Positions 39,791 to 48,585 of a DNA stretch of 64,000 nt are shown here, piece by piece; the first letter of the stretch is position 1, and each line of letters begins with the position of its first letter. The DNA is from an uncultured Anaeroplasmataceae bacterium (GTDB lineage Bacteria > Bacillota_I > Bacilli_A > Acholeplasmatales > Anaeroplasmataceae), in the NCBI GenBank assembly GCA_944325035.1, contig CALUYM010000004.1:86056-150055 (forward strand), in the 5' to 3' direction. A model generated the notes under the pieces. It was not told the DNA's origin. It did no database searches and saw only the letters and a list, made by a program, of their open reading frames with translations. The translations under genes and the position numbers were made by a program.

Positions 39791-40454
39791 TTTCTAAAAA
39801 CAATTCCTTTCGAAAATTAATCTTTTTAATTTCATTGTAAAAACATTGTGCTACCATAAATGCCCCATCGTATCGAAGGTGAGTGTCATCATCTTTACAC
39901 GGCATTCCGTCATATGTGTCATCATTAAAGTTCATAAAAAACATCTTTGACTTTTGTTCACCAGTTTTTTCTAAAACATTCATTGTTGTATTATGTAAAT
40001 CGATACATGGCACATTTAATTCACTAGCCAAATCTTTCATAGCTTGTGGATAACTACCGTGTGTATTTACAATATGTCCATCAACAAATTTTCTCTCCGC
40101 AATTGATGTTAGTAAAATTACATCACACTCATGATTTCGTGCAACTTCTACCATTTTACGCAAATTATCCTTATAACTAGTAAAAGGCTCTGTATATCTT
40201 AACGGATCGTCTTTTTTATCATTATGACCGAATTCTATTAAAACAACATCGCCTTTTTTCATTTGTTCACTCGCTACTTCAAGTAAGCCTTGTTCAATAA
40301 AACTTTTGGTACTTCTTCCATTTTTAGCAAAATTTGCAATCGTAATACCAGGCTTTAAAAATCTCAAAAGAGCTTGAGGCCAACCAGTTTGTGGATATTT
40401 AGTAAAATCATTAAACTGCATAGTTGAATCACCTATAGTAATAATCTTACACAT
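39780..40454 (-). CDS. Rhamnogalacturonan acetylesterase (CE12, SGNH hydrolase)
   Basis: 224 aa. SGNH blocks: GDSTMQ with nucleophile Ser10, GRSTKSF, GHNDKKDD and the catalytic DxxH in DDDTHLRYDGA. No signal peptide, so it deacetylates imported pectin fragments in the cytoplasm. First gene of the ten-gene ABC operon, with the promoter at 40520-40548. Confidence 0.88.
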   Translation of the reverse strand: MCKIITIGDSTMQFNDFTKYPQTGWPQALLRFLKPGITIANFAKNGRSTKSFIEQGLLEVASEQMKKGDVVLIEFGHNDKKDDPLRYTEPFTSYKDNLRKMVEVARNHECDVILLTSIAERKFVDGHIVNTHGSYPQAMKDLASELNVPCIDLHNTTMNVLEKTGEQKSKMFFMNFNDDTYDGMPCKDDDTHLRYDGAFMVAQCFYNEIKKINFRKELFLENEV

Positions 40455-40778
40455 AATTTATCACAACTTTCTATATTTTAGCATACTCCTAGCAAGATTG
40501 GATGCTTCTTACAGGCTTTATTTTAACACTAATGAAAGCGCTAGTCAATAAATTTATGAAAACTTTTTCACAAAAGATGTAAACGCTTTTTACTTTTATA
40601 TCATAATTAATTAATCGACTCATTTTTAATGATAAAATTAATATTTTTTTATATTTGCTTAAGTTTTTAAAATATTATTCAATTTGTTAGATAATTTAGT
40701 GCACTATACTCATTTATCAATTTTATCATAATAAATCTCTAATACGAGAGATTTCTATTCATATTATTACATAAAAAA
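40455..40778. promoter_or_regulatory. Control region of pectin ABC operon
   Basis: Minus-strand promoter -35 TTGACT (40548-40543), 17-base spacer, -10 TAAAAT (40525-40520). The spacer holds AAGCGCTA (40536-40543 on plus). Palindrome TGAAAA-CT-TTTTCA (40557-40570) lies just upstream of the -35, and TGTAAACGCTTTTTAC (40578-40593) further up. These resemble LacI/CcpA-family operators. The left part of the gap is AT-rich with nothing else seen. Confidence 0.7.
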
Positions 40779-40797
40779 AAGACTATCACGTAGTCTT
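40773..40797 (-). terminator. Terminator of sugar-binding lipoprotein gene 2
   Basis: Stem AAGACTA-CGTGA-TAGTCTT followed by T8 on the minus strand. Confidence 0.85.
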
Positions 40798-40830
40798 ACG
40801 AAAATAGTCTTTTATATTTTAAAATAGTAA

Positions 40831-42969
40831 TTAGTTTTGACTAATATAAGCTCTTCTATATGCATTTAAGAAAATTGCATCAACTTTACTAAAGCTATTC
40901 TTAAGTGATTCATAACTTGTAATAATAGATGTTACATTCTTATCGTCTTTACCATTGCAAATCCAATATGCATATACAACTTTACCATTAGCTGAACTAT
41001 CATCTAACCAGAAGTTTTGCATTGTTGTACATTCAACACTATTTTGAATATTAGTTTGGTCAGATGCTGATAGAGCGAATGAAGTAGGAACAGAAGCATA
41101 GAACTTATTAGATACACTAGCAGTAGTACACATTCTATATACACCACTAGCTACAGCTGATAATAATTTTTCAGTACCAGCTTGACATGCTTTTGAAATT
41201 GTAGCTTGATATCCTATTCCATCAGAACGTTGATGTCCAATACCTTGTGTTGAACCAATATATTTACGGCAGAAGTTATTCCAGTTTGCTTTAAATGAAT
41301 CACTACCATTTGTGTAGTTAAATACTTTATCAGAAAGTTTAACAACTTCTTTACCTTTAAGTGTCATTGTTCCTTCACCTTTTAGACGCTTACCTTGTTC
41401 ATCATATTGAGTCACTGCAGCACGATAAGAAGTATTATTAGGACCATAATCTTGAACATCGGCACCCTTATCAGTCCACATATAATCAGCTAACTTACAA
41501 GTAGCTTCTAATGCATCAGTATCAGCCATAATTGCCCAACCACCTGATTTTAGAGCACGGTTATCTTCTGAGAAATGGAAGTATTCAGGAGTGCTATCGT
41601 CTTGATCATCCCATTTTGCAATTGGGCTAATCATTGGAATTAATAAAGATTTGTATGAAGAGTTTGCATCATTATTATATGCAGTAGATGTAGTATCATA
41701 GTCATAAAGTGCGAACACTTGACCAGTTTGCATATATTTCTTTCTCCACTCATTTTTAGCAGTACCATCAGCACCTGTGTAGAAGTTACCTGGGAAGAAA
41801 CCTTCATTATATAATTCGTGCATCTTATCTAAATTATTATAAATTTCTTCTTTAGTACGCGCATCTTGCAATTCTCCTGCTTTATTAAAGTATAATCTAG
41901 AAGATTCAGCAGATACACCTCTTTGTCCCCAAATTGAAGTAAATTCCATCATTTGTTTAATACGGTTACCTTCACCACTTCTTGGAACGAAAGCATATAA
42001 TGTATCAGTACCAGTTAAATAGTGAGGATTATTAACCATACAGCGCATTAATGCAATTAGTTCATCTGCGTTATAGCATGCAGCTTCAGAAGTAAAGATT
42101 TCACTTCTCTTAGAATATGTCTTACCTTGACCAATGTAATCTCCATATACTTCGTCAATATAAGTTCTTAATGCTTCAGCATAAGTTTTACCGTTTTTAG
42201 TTGCTAATTTATTTTGAATATCAACAATACTTTGTTCGTATTGAACTTTAATTGTTTGTTTTTGACCATTAACACTAATTTCTACATCTTGGTTGAACTT
42301 AGGAACTTGAGCTTCAAATGATGAAGTTTTAGCAGCTGTTGTGTCCATACCATTTGTTTCTTCTGAGTCAAGAATCTTTTTAATGTATGATTGTTCCATT
42401 AACCATACTTTTTCTAATCCGTTTAGACCATCAAAGTAAGGTAAATAATAAACATTTCCATCAGCTGACTTCATAGAGTTCCACATTGCACCATCTAATC
42501 CGCCACCTTCAGTTTCTAACCATTTAGCGAAATTAGGTAATAAACCTTTTTCAATTAATTCATTGATACTCTTAAGCTTATTAGTATTGGCAGCTGTAAT
42601 TGAGTTAGTACCATCTACCATGGCAATGTCAACACCATTAAATCCTGAATCTAGGAAGTTTTGCCATTCAGTCTTAGCATCCTTCGCAGATGTATCAGTT
42701 CCATCTTCAATTTTAATGTTTAGATCTTTCGCAAATTCTTGCCATGCTGGAAGTAATGTTCCTTTAGATAAAGTTTCCCCCCCAATACCTGTTGCAGCTG
42801 CATCACCTTGATATGAAGGTGCAAAATGGTAACCACTATTTACGTAATGAACAGATAACTTTACGGTACTTTGAGTTGTTTTGTTGTCGTCTTCGTTTCC
42901 TGTACAAGCAGTTACCGCAGCTAATGAAGCAAGAACTGCTCCAGCTGTTAATAATTTTGTAAATTTCAT
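40831..42969 (-). CDS. Large extracellular sugar-binding lipoprotein, copy 2
   Basis: 712 aa with lipobox AVTAC (Cys22). Sequence shows an ABC solute-binding protein of the family-1/LplA class (MVDGTNSITAANTNKLKSINELI; GGWAIMADTDALEATCKLADYMW) but far longer than the usual 420-550 aa. It is about 60% identical by eye to the paralogue at 43290-45500 over much of its length. It has its own promoter (43145-43173) and terminator and presumably delivers oligogalacturonides to LplB/LplC. Confidence 0.88.
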   Translation of the reverse strand: MKFTKLLTAGAVLASLAAVTACTGNEDDNKTTQSTVKLSVHYVNSGYHFAPSYQGDAAATGIGGETLSKGTLLPAWQEFAKDLNIKIEDGTDTSAKDAKTEWQNFLDSGFNGVDIAMVDGTNSITAANTNKLKSINELIEKGLLPNFAKWLETEGGGLDGAMWNSMKSADGNVYYLPYFDGLNGLEKVWLMEQSYIKKILDSEETNGMDTTAAKTSSFEAQVPKFNQDVEISVNGQKQTIKVQYEQSIVDIQNKLATKNGKTYAEALRTYIDEVYGDYIGQGKTYSKRSEIFTSEAACYNADELIALMRCMVNNPHYLTGTDTLYAFVPRSGEGNRIKQMMEFTSIWGQRGVSAESSRLYFNKAGELQDARTKEEIYNNLDKMHELYNEGFFPGNFYTGADGTAKNEWRKKYMQTGQVFALYDYDTTSTAYNNDANSSYKSLLIPMISPIAKWDDQDDSTPEYFHFSEDNRALKSGGWAIMADTDALEATCKLADYMWTDKGADVQDYGPNNTSYRAAVTQYDEQGKRLKGEGTMTLKGKEVVKLSDKVFNYTNGSDSFKANWNNFCRKYIGSTQGIGHQRSDGIGYQATISKACQAGTEKLLSAVASGVYRMCTTASVSNKFYASVPTSFALSASDQTNIQNSVECTTMQNFWLDDSSANGKVVYAYWICNGKDDKNVTSIITSYESLKNSFSKVDAIFLNAYRRAYISQN

Positions 42970-43228
42970 TTTATCTTCTCCTTTTCTAATGTACTTTATC
43001 CTATTGCTATATTAATATTCTATCTCTTTTAAAGAATAAAGCCAAATTATATTTCTGAAAATATCATTGATATTTTTCAGATTTATTAGCTAATACTAAG
43101 CCGTTTCCCCATCACTTTCATATGCTAATAAACTGTACAACACTATTCTATCACTAAAGAAAGCGCTTAGCAAGAGAAAAATGAAAATGTTTTCACTTTT
43201 TTTTGACTTTAGATTTTTATATAATTCC
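42970..43228. promoter_or_regulatory. Promoter and leader of sugar-binding lipoprotein gene 2
   Basis: Minus-strand -35 TTGCTA (43173-43168), 17-base spacer containing the GAAAGCGCTT site, -10 TAGAAT (43150-43145). Perfect palindrome TGAAAA-TG-TTTTCA is at 43182-43195. The predicted leader is about 170 bases and contains a hairpin with arms CTGAAAAATATC / GATATTTTCAG (about 43054-43080) ahead of the SD. Confidence 0.7.
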
Positions 43229-43279
43229 AAAAAAAAGACTAGTCATTAATTCAAATATATTGAATCAATAACTAGTCTT
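43229..43279 (-). terminator. Terminator of sugar-binding lipoprotein gene 1
   Basis: Long stem beginning AAGACTAGT and ending ACTAGTCTT (43235-43279), followed by T8 on the minus strand. Confidence 0.85.
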
Positions 43280-43289
43280 ATAATTTATA

Positions 43290-45500
43290 TTAGTTCCATT
43301 TAATATATGCCGCACGATATGCTCGTAAGAACACTTTATTTACTTTATCAAAACTAGATTGTAACGTATAATAATTTGTGATAACAGCTTTAACTTGTGA
43401 AGAATCACTACCATCAGTAATCCAATAACAATATGTAACCTTACCATTAGCGGATGAATCATCACGCCAGAAGTTTGCAAGAATTGTTGTTTCATTACTG
43501 TTTTGAATATTAGTTTGATCAGCTGCAGATAAAGCAAAACTATAAGGTACAGATAAGAAGAAACCTTCTCCTGATGTTGAACAAATTCGTAATGTACCAC
43601 TTGCCACGGCAGAAGAAACTTTAGAAAGTGCTTCTTTACCAACTGCAGATGTAGTAGTTTGAAGGTCAACACCATCTGAACGAACGTGTCCAACACTTGA
43701 AGTTGCACCTATATACTTTTGACAGAAGTTGTTCCATCCTGATTTAAATGAATCTGAACCAATTTTAGCATTTATTACATTATCGCTCCATCTAACAACA
43801 GGTTCACCTTTTAAATCAATCGTTCCAACTGGATCTGCAATACGCATACCTTTTTCATCATATTTTGTTACAGCTGCACGATAATTTGTATTATTTGGAC
43901 CATAATCTTGAATGTCATTACCCTCTGGCATCCATAAGAAATCCATTAACATACATGCACCATCAATATTGTCAGAATCGGCAGGGATTGCCCACCCACC
44001 CTTCTTCAAAGCACGGTTATCTTCTGAGAAGTGGAAATATTTATATTCACCTGAGTTTTCTCCTGCATCCCATGCAGCAACAGGTGGTAACATTGCAACC
44101 ATATTAGATGCGTAACCTTCCATTGAATCAGCATTGAATGCTACAGTTGTTGCATTATAATCATATAAAGCAAATACTTGACCTGTCTTCATCAAGTTAC
44201 TTCTCCATTCAGTCTTAACATTTTGACCATATCCTGTATAGAAGTTACCAGGGAAGAATCCTTCATTGTATAATTCATGTAAATTGTCTAAATTTGTATA
44301 GCTATATTCTTCTGTACGAGCATCTCTTAAGACTCCATACTTATCGAAATATAATCTGCTTGATTCTGAAGAAACACCTTTAGCAGCCCAAATATTAGTA
44401 AATTCAACAAGTTGCTTTAAACGGTTTCCTTCTCCATTACGAGGCGCAAATGCATAAAGTTGATTAGTTCCTGTTAAGAATTGAGGATTGTTAACCATAC
44501 AACGCATTAACGCAATTAAATCGTCAGCATTATAACATGCTGCTTCTGAAGTAAATATTTCACTACGTTTTGAGTAAACTTTTCCTTCACCAATATACTT
44601 TCCATATACATCATCAATATATTTACGTAAAATTTCTACATATGTTTTTCCATTTTTAGTAGAAGCATTATTTTGTAAATAGATTACATTTTGTTCCTTT
44701 GTATAATTAACAGTGATTAAGTTTTCTTCTTTTACACCATTAACACTAATTGCAATAGGTTCATTGTTCATCTCTGGAACTTGTGGTTGGAAATTAGAGG
44801 TTTCAGCTTCCTTTGTATCAAGATTAGCTGGTAAATCACCATCTAATAGCTTTTCAATATAATCTTGATTCATTAACCACATTTTTTCCAAGTTATCCAT
44901 TCCATCAAAATATGGTAAATAATATACCTTTCCATCGTCAGATCTTAAAGTTGACCATGTCGTACCTTCTACTCCACCATTTTGATCTAACCAAGCTTTA
45001 AAGTTTGGTAATTTTCCAGCTTGAATTAAGCTATCAATTGAAATTAGTTTTCCTGAGTTTGCAGCAGTGATTGAGTTTGTACCATCAACCATGATTAGAT
45101 CAATTCCACCAAAGCTTCCTTCATCTAAATATGTTTGCCATTCTGCTTTTGAATCTTTTTCTGATGTTCTAGTATTGTCAACTATGTTCATATTTAAGCT
45201 TTCGCCCATTGCTTTCCATGCAGGTAATAAATTCCCTTTTACAAGTGTTTCTCCACCGATACCTTCTGCAGATGAATCACCTTGATATGAAGGAGCGAAA
45301 TGGTATCCTTTACTAACATAATGAACTGATAAATTTACAGTAGAACCATTAGCGTTACCTTTTTTATAGCCATCAAAAGCTGTTGGTGTGTACCAATCAG
45401 TATCATTATTAGGAAGTCCCTTATTATAGTTATGACAAGAAGTTACTGTTGCAATAGAAGCGACTAATGCAGCAGCAGTTAATAATTTTTTAGCTTTCAT
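43290..45500 (-). CDS. Large extracellular sugar-binding lipoprotein, copy 1
   Basis: 736 aa from ATG 45500 (MKAKKLL), seven bases after AAGGAG; the open frame to 45530 has no SD. Lipobox TVTSC (Cys22). It shares long blocks with copy 2: LSVHYV..GYHFAPSYQGD, KRSEIFTSEAACYNAD, LHELYNEGFFPGNFYTG, SFALSA.DQTNIQNS. Both carry a C-terminal ~100-residue extension ending in a Tyr/Arg-rich helix (AFLRAYRAAYI). It has its own promoter and a ~270-base leader. Confidence 0.88.
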   Translation of the reverse strand: MKAKKLLTAAALVASIATVTSCHNYNKGLPNNDTDWYTPTAFDGYKKGNANGSTVNLSVHYVSKGYHFAPSYQGDSSAEGIGGETLVKGNLLPAWKAMGESLNMNIVDNTRTSEKDSKAEWQTYLDEGSFGGIDLIMVDGTNSITAANSGKLISIDSLIQAGKLPNFKAWLDQNGGVEGTTWSTLRSDDGKVYYLPYFDGMDNLEKMWLMNQDYIEKLLDGDLPANLDTKEAETSNFQPQVPEMNNEPIAISVNGVKEENLITVNYTKEQNVIYLQNNASTKNGKTYVEILRKYIDDVYGKYIGEGKVYSKRSEIFTSEAACYNADDLIALMRCMVNNPQFLTGTNQLYAFAPRNGEGNRLKQLVEFTNIWAAKGVSSESSRLYFDKYGVLRDARTEEYSYTNLDNLHELYNEGFFPGNFYTGYGQNVKTEWRSNLMKTGQVFALYDYNATTVAFNADSMEGYASNMVAMLPPVAAWDAGENSGEYKYFHFSEDNRALKKGGWAIPADSDNIDGACMLMDFLWMPEGNDIQDYGPNNTNYRAAVTKYDEKGMRIADPVGTIDLKGEPVVRWSDNVINAKIGSDSFKSGWNNFCQKYIGATSSVGHVRSDGVDLQTTTSAVGKEALSKVSSAVASGTLRICSTSGEGFFLSVPYSFALSAADQTNIQNSNETTILANFWRDDSSANGKVTYCYWITDGSDSSQVKAVITNYYTLQSSFDKVNKVFLRAYRAAYIKWN

Positions 45501-45973
45501 TTTAGTCTCCTTTTTAATTATAAAAACCAAATAATTTCAAATACAAATAATAATTGCCTAAATATATCTTTACCAATTATTGTTTTTGTATTCTCACTCA
45601 AAAATTTTAACTTTTCTTCTTCTTTTCTTTCCTTACTGTAGTAAGCTCAGCCTAAAGCTACTTATGAGCGCATATTATTTTTTGATTGAAAATACTTTTT
45701 TGTCATTTTAAGGTTTAGTTCCTTTATTTTTAGCTATTTCAACAAAAAAAAATAATATAAGCGCTTTTTTACATCGACTATTTTAACATTATTATTATAA
45801 CTAATCAATAAACTTGTGAAAACTTTTTCATTTTTTTTAAAAACGTTTTCTAAAAATACAAAAAGCGCTTTTTTGTTTTTAGGTTTGCTTATCTTCCTTT
45901 TTTTGAAGTTTTTCCTTTATTTTTTTTATTCAGAATTATATAATTAAAGAAAAAGCAAACGAGGTACACTTAA
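45501..45973. promoter_or_regulatory. Divergent control region between binding protein 1 and pectin methylesterase
   Basis: Minus-strand promoter -35 TTGATT (45808-45803), 17-base spacer, -10 TAAAAT (45785-45780). TGAAAA-CT-TTTTCA is at 45817-45830, AAGCGCTT cores at 45759-45766 and 45863-45870, and AAAACGTTTT at 45840-45849. A TATAAT at about 45939 may serve the plus-strand gene but lacks a clear -35. The long leader of the lipoprotein gene carries a small hairpin near 45640-45665. Confidence 0.65.
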
Positions 45974-46867
45974 ATGAATTACTACTTAAATAAAGAAGAT
46001 AGTTTAAATGATATTTTAAAAAAAGCTAAACCTTTTGATACTATCTATTTAGCAAAAAAAACATATAATGAAAAAATTAAAATTACAACATCAAATATCA
46101 CTATAATTGGTCAAGGTGATGAAACCATTATACAAAACAAAGATTATTATAATAAAATTCATTTTGATAATAAAGAATACTTAACTGTAAGAACTTATAC
46201 ATTAATGGTAGCCGCTGACAATGTTATACTAGAGAATTTAATCATAAAGAATTTATCGACACCGAATTCTATTTACGGTCAAGCTGTTGCATTGCATGTT
46301 TTAGGGGATAATTTTAAAGCATCAAAGATTAAGCTATTTGGTGCTCAAGATACATTGCTTTGTGGTCCAATTCCAGAAGACTTAACTATTCGTTATAAGG
46401 ATTTACTTCCTAACGATGAGTTGAATTTAAAAAAATCACATCAATACTTTAAAAACTGCTATATTGAAGGTGATGTAGACTTCATCTTTGGTTGTGGTAT
46501 CGCTTTATTTGAAAATTGTAATATTCATTCAATTGGCAAAGGATATATCGCTGCTCCAAGTCATCCTGAATCCTATCAGTTTGGTTTCGTATTTAAAAAC
46601 TGCAATTTAACATGTGCCGAAGGACTGCAAAATATTGTCTATCTAGCTCGTCCATGGCGTCCTTATGGTCAAGCTGCTTTTATTAACTGTAAAACAGATA
46701 GTCATATAAAGTCAGAAGGTTTTCACTTTTGGTCAAAAGAGCGCGAGAAAACATGTCGATTAAGCCAATATAATACACTTAACTCTGATAATTTGGTGAA
46801 TTTTGCCAAAGTTCTTACTGATAATGAAGTATCGCTTTATACATTAGAAAATATTTTTAATAGCTAA
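45974..46867 (+). CDS. Intracellular pectin methylesterase (CE8)
   Basis: 297 aa, right-handed beta-helix esterase. Family motifs: GQAVALHV, GAQDTLLCG (QDTL), DVDFIFGCG (catalytic Asp) and LARPWRPYGQA. No signal peptide. It would remove methyl groups from imported oligogalacturonides before GH28 acts. GAGGT lies ~9 bases before the ATG. It is divergent from the sugar-binding gene and shares the operator-rich region. Confidence 0.92.
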   Translation: MNYYLNKEDSLNDILKKAKPFDTIYLAKKTYNEKIKITTSNITIIGQGDETIIQNKDYYNKIHFDNKEYLTVRTYTLMVAADNVILENLIIKNLSTPNSIYGQAVALHVLGDNFKASKIKLFGAQDTLLCGPIPEDLTIRYKDLLPNDELNLKKSHQYFKNCYIEGDVDFIFGCGIALFENCNIHSIGKGYIAAPSHPESYQFGFVFKNCNLTCAEGLQNIVYLARPWRPYGQAAFINCKTDSHIKSEGFHFWSKEREKTCRLSQYNTLNSDNLVNFAKVLTDNEVSLYTLENIFNS

Positions 46868-46872
46868 AGTGG

Positions 46873-46914
46873 TGTGAAATGACGCAATTTAATTGTGTTG
46901 TTTCACACTTTTTT
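46873..46914 (+). terminator. Terminator of pectin methylesterase gene
   Basis: Stem GTGTGAAA ... TTTCACAC with an inner helix (ACGCAATT / AATTGTGT), then TTTTTT. Confidence 0.8.
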
Positions 46915-47563
46915 GTATTATAATACTTTTTAAAATTTTCATTAAGCAACGCGTTTATTATTGAAAATTAAATAAAAATGTTTGATTTAAGAATAAGTCA
47001 CTCGTTGACCAGAATTATTTACCAGTTTAACAAAACACTTAGTTATATAGTAGTAATTAATATTTCCATAAAATAATAGTAGCTTGTTGTTAAACCGTTC
47101 TTTGCTGTTAATATAGTTTTTTTATTTAATGAGAAAATTTTATGACTTTATATGAGCATATCGTTAAAACCAAATTTATTTGAAATGACTTACCAATTTA
47201 GATATTTTGACATACAACCACATAGCTTGCTTATGACAATTTGTTGTAGATATTATTATTTCTAAGATAATTATTTTAAATTTTTAAAGATATCCACATC
47301 CATATTTCAAAAAAAAATAGTTTTATATCACTATTTTAATCTTTTCAACATTATTTCTTAAAATATTTTTTTGAATCTATTTCGACATTTATCGACATTG
47401 TAGATAAATATAGAAAGCTTATGTAATTATTTAAAAACTAAAAATGTCGAAATTTCAAAAAGTTTTTATAAATAGCCCATTAATCTCTAAAATAGCTTGT
47501 TTAATTGCATAAAAAACCGTAACATAGAGTTAGCTTTAAATATAAATATCGGAGGAAAAGAAA
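46915..47563 (+). promoter_or_regulatory. spo0A upstream region with candidate 0A boxes
   Basis: A 649-base gap without a gene. Three matches to the Spo0A box TGTCGAA occur: minus strand at 47381-47387 (exact) and 47391-47397 (TGTCGAT), and plus strand at 47445-47451 (exact). A possible sigma-A promoter is -35 TTGTTT (47497-47502), 17 bases, -10 TAACAT (47520-47525). The left part (46920-47370) is AT-rich with nothing recognised. Confidence 0.6.
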
Positions 47564-48346
47564 ATGATAAAAGTTGTTGTAGCAGATGACAACAAAGAAC
47601 TTGTCTTAATGATTAGTGAGTGTCTTAAGATGCAAGCAGGTTTTGAAGTGGTTAATACATGTAATTCGGGGAAGGCGCTTCTAAGCTATTTAGAAGCAAA
47701 GGAAGCAGACTTACTACTTCTTGATATATTTATGCCGGAAATTGATGGATTTAAAGTTCTAGAAGAGATTAATAATAAAAAGGGGAAATATCATCGTCCT
47801 AAAAAAATTATAATGCTATCTGCATTTAATAGTGAATCATTGATTGGACGTGCTTCTAATCAAGGCGCCGATTATTTTATTTTAAAACCTATTGACCTCC
47901 AAATTATGCTAGAATCAATTAATTCCTTATTTAAAACACCAACTAAAAAAATTGATTCTATCAATTTACATCAAGAATCAAAAGTTGAGATTAATTTAAA
48001 TCAAGAAATAACAAATATTTTACATGAAGTAGGAGTTCCAGCCCATATCAAAGGATATCTTTATTTAAGAGAAGCCATTACAATGGTTTACAATGATATA
48101 AATGTCTTAGGTGCAATAACAAAAGTTTTATACCCTATTATCGCAAAAAAATTCAACACTACCTCATCAAGAGTAGAAAGAGCTATTCGTCATTCAATTG
48201 AAGTAGCTTGGGGAAGAGGTAATGTCGATACTATTGCTCATATTTTCTCATATACTGTCAGTTATAATAAATCAAAACCAACTAACAGCGAATTTATCGC
48301 TATGATTGCCGACAAATTACGCTTAGCACATAAAGTCACTATTTAG
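47564..48346 (+). CDS. spo0A: Sporulation master regulator Spo0A
   Basis: 260-aa response regulator. Receiver domain with acidic pocket D8-D9, phosphoacceptor Asp54 ([12 protein letters not shown]), Ser in MLSAFN and Lys in FILKPI. The C-terminal Spo0A DNA-binding domain carries the signature [25 protein letters not shown] lies eight bases before the ATG. Controls entry into sporulation; candidate 0A boxes upstream suggest autoregulation. Confidence 0.97.
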   Translation: MIKVVVADDNKELVLMISECLKMQAGFEVVNTCNSGKALLSYLEAKEADLLLLDIFMPEIDGFKVLEEINNKKGKYHRPKKIIMLSAFNSESLIGRASNQGADYFILKPIDLQIMLESINSLFKTPTKKIDSINLHQESKVEINLNQEITNILHEVGVPAHIKGYLYLREAITMVYNDINVLGAITKVLYPIIAKKFNTTSSRVERAIRHSIEVAWGRGNVDTIAHIFSYTVSYNKSKPTNSEFIAMIADKLRLAHKVTI

Positions 48347-48356
48347 TGGCTTTTTT
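48332..48356 (+). terminator. Terminator of spo0A
   Basis: Stem AAGTCACT-ATTT-AGTGGCTT followed by T6; the stop codon lies in the loop. Confidence 0.8.
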
Positions 48357-48405
48357 GTATATTTATAAAATTTGCACATAAAATATTATTAAAGGATGGT
48401 TTTTT

Positions 48406-48585
48406 ATGGGAAAGCATGTTGGTCGCTTAATAATATTGGCTTCAGTCTATTTATTTTTATCTTTAATCTTTTTATTACTTGTGTTATTTAAAATTGTTCA
48501 CTTTAATGGTTACTTTTTTTTAGTCATTATTCCAATTACATTTTTATTATCTATTGTACCTCTTCTTTTAATTAAAGAACAGTAA
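48406..48585 (+). CDS. Small two-helix membrane protein, unknown
   Basis: 59 aa starting MGKHVGRLIILASVYLF; two hydrophobic helices (about 8-28 and 37-57) around a short KIVHFNGYF loop. AAAGGATGG precedes the ATG by six bases, supporting translation. It is downstream of spo0A and convergent with glmS, whose tail it overlaps by 14 bases. No family recognised. Confidence 0.6.
   Translation: MGKHVGRLIILASVYLFLSLIFLLLVLFKIVHFNGYFFLVIIPITFLLSIVPLLLIKEQ

Noticed and set aside
43340..43708. 122-aa minus-strand frame inside the sugar-binding lipoprotein gene
   Set aside because: Same-strand alternate frame of a clearly coding gene; Leu/Val/Gln-rich out-of-frame composition.
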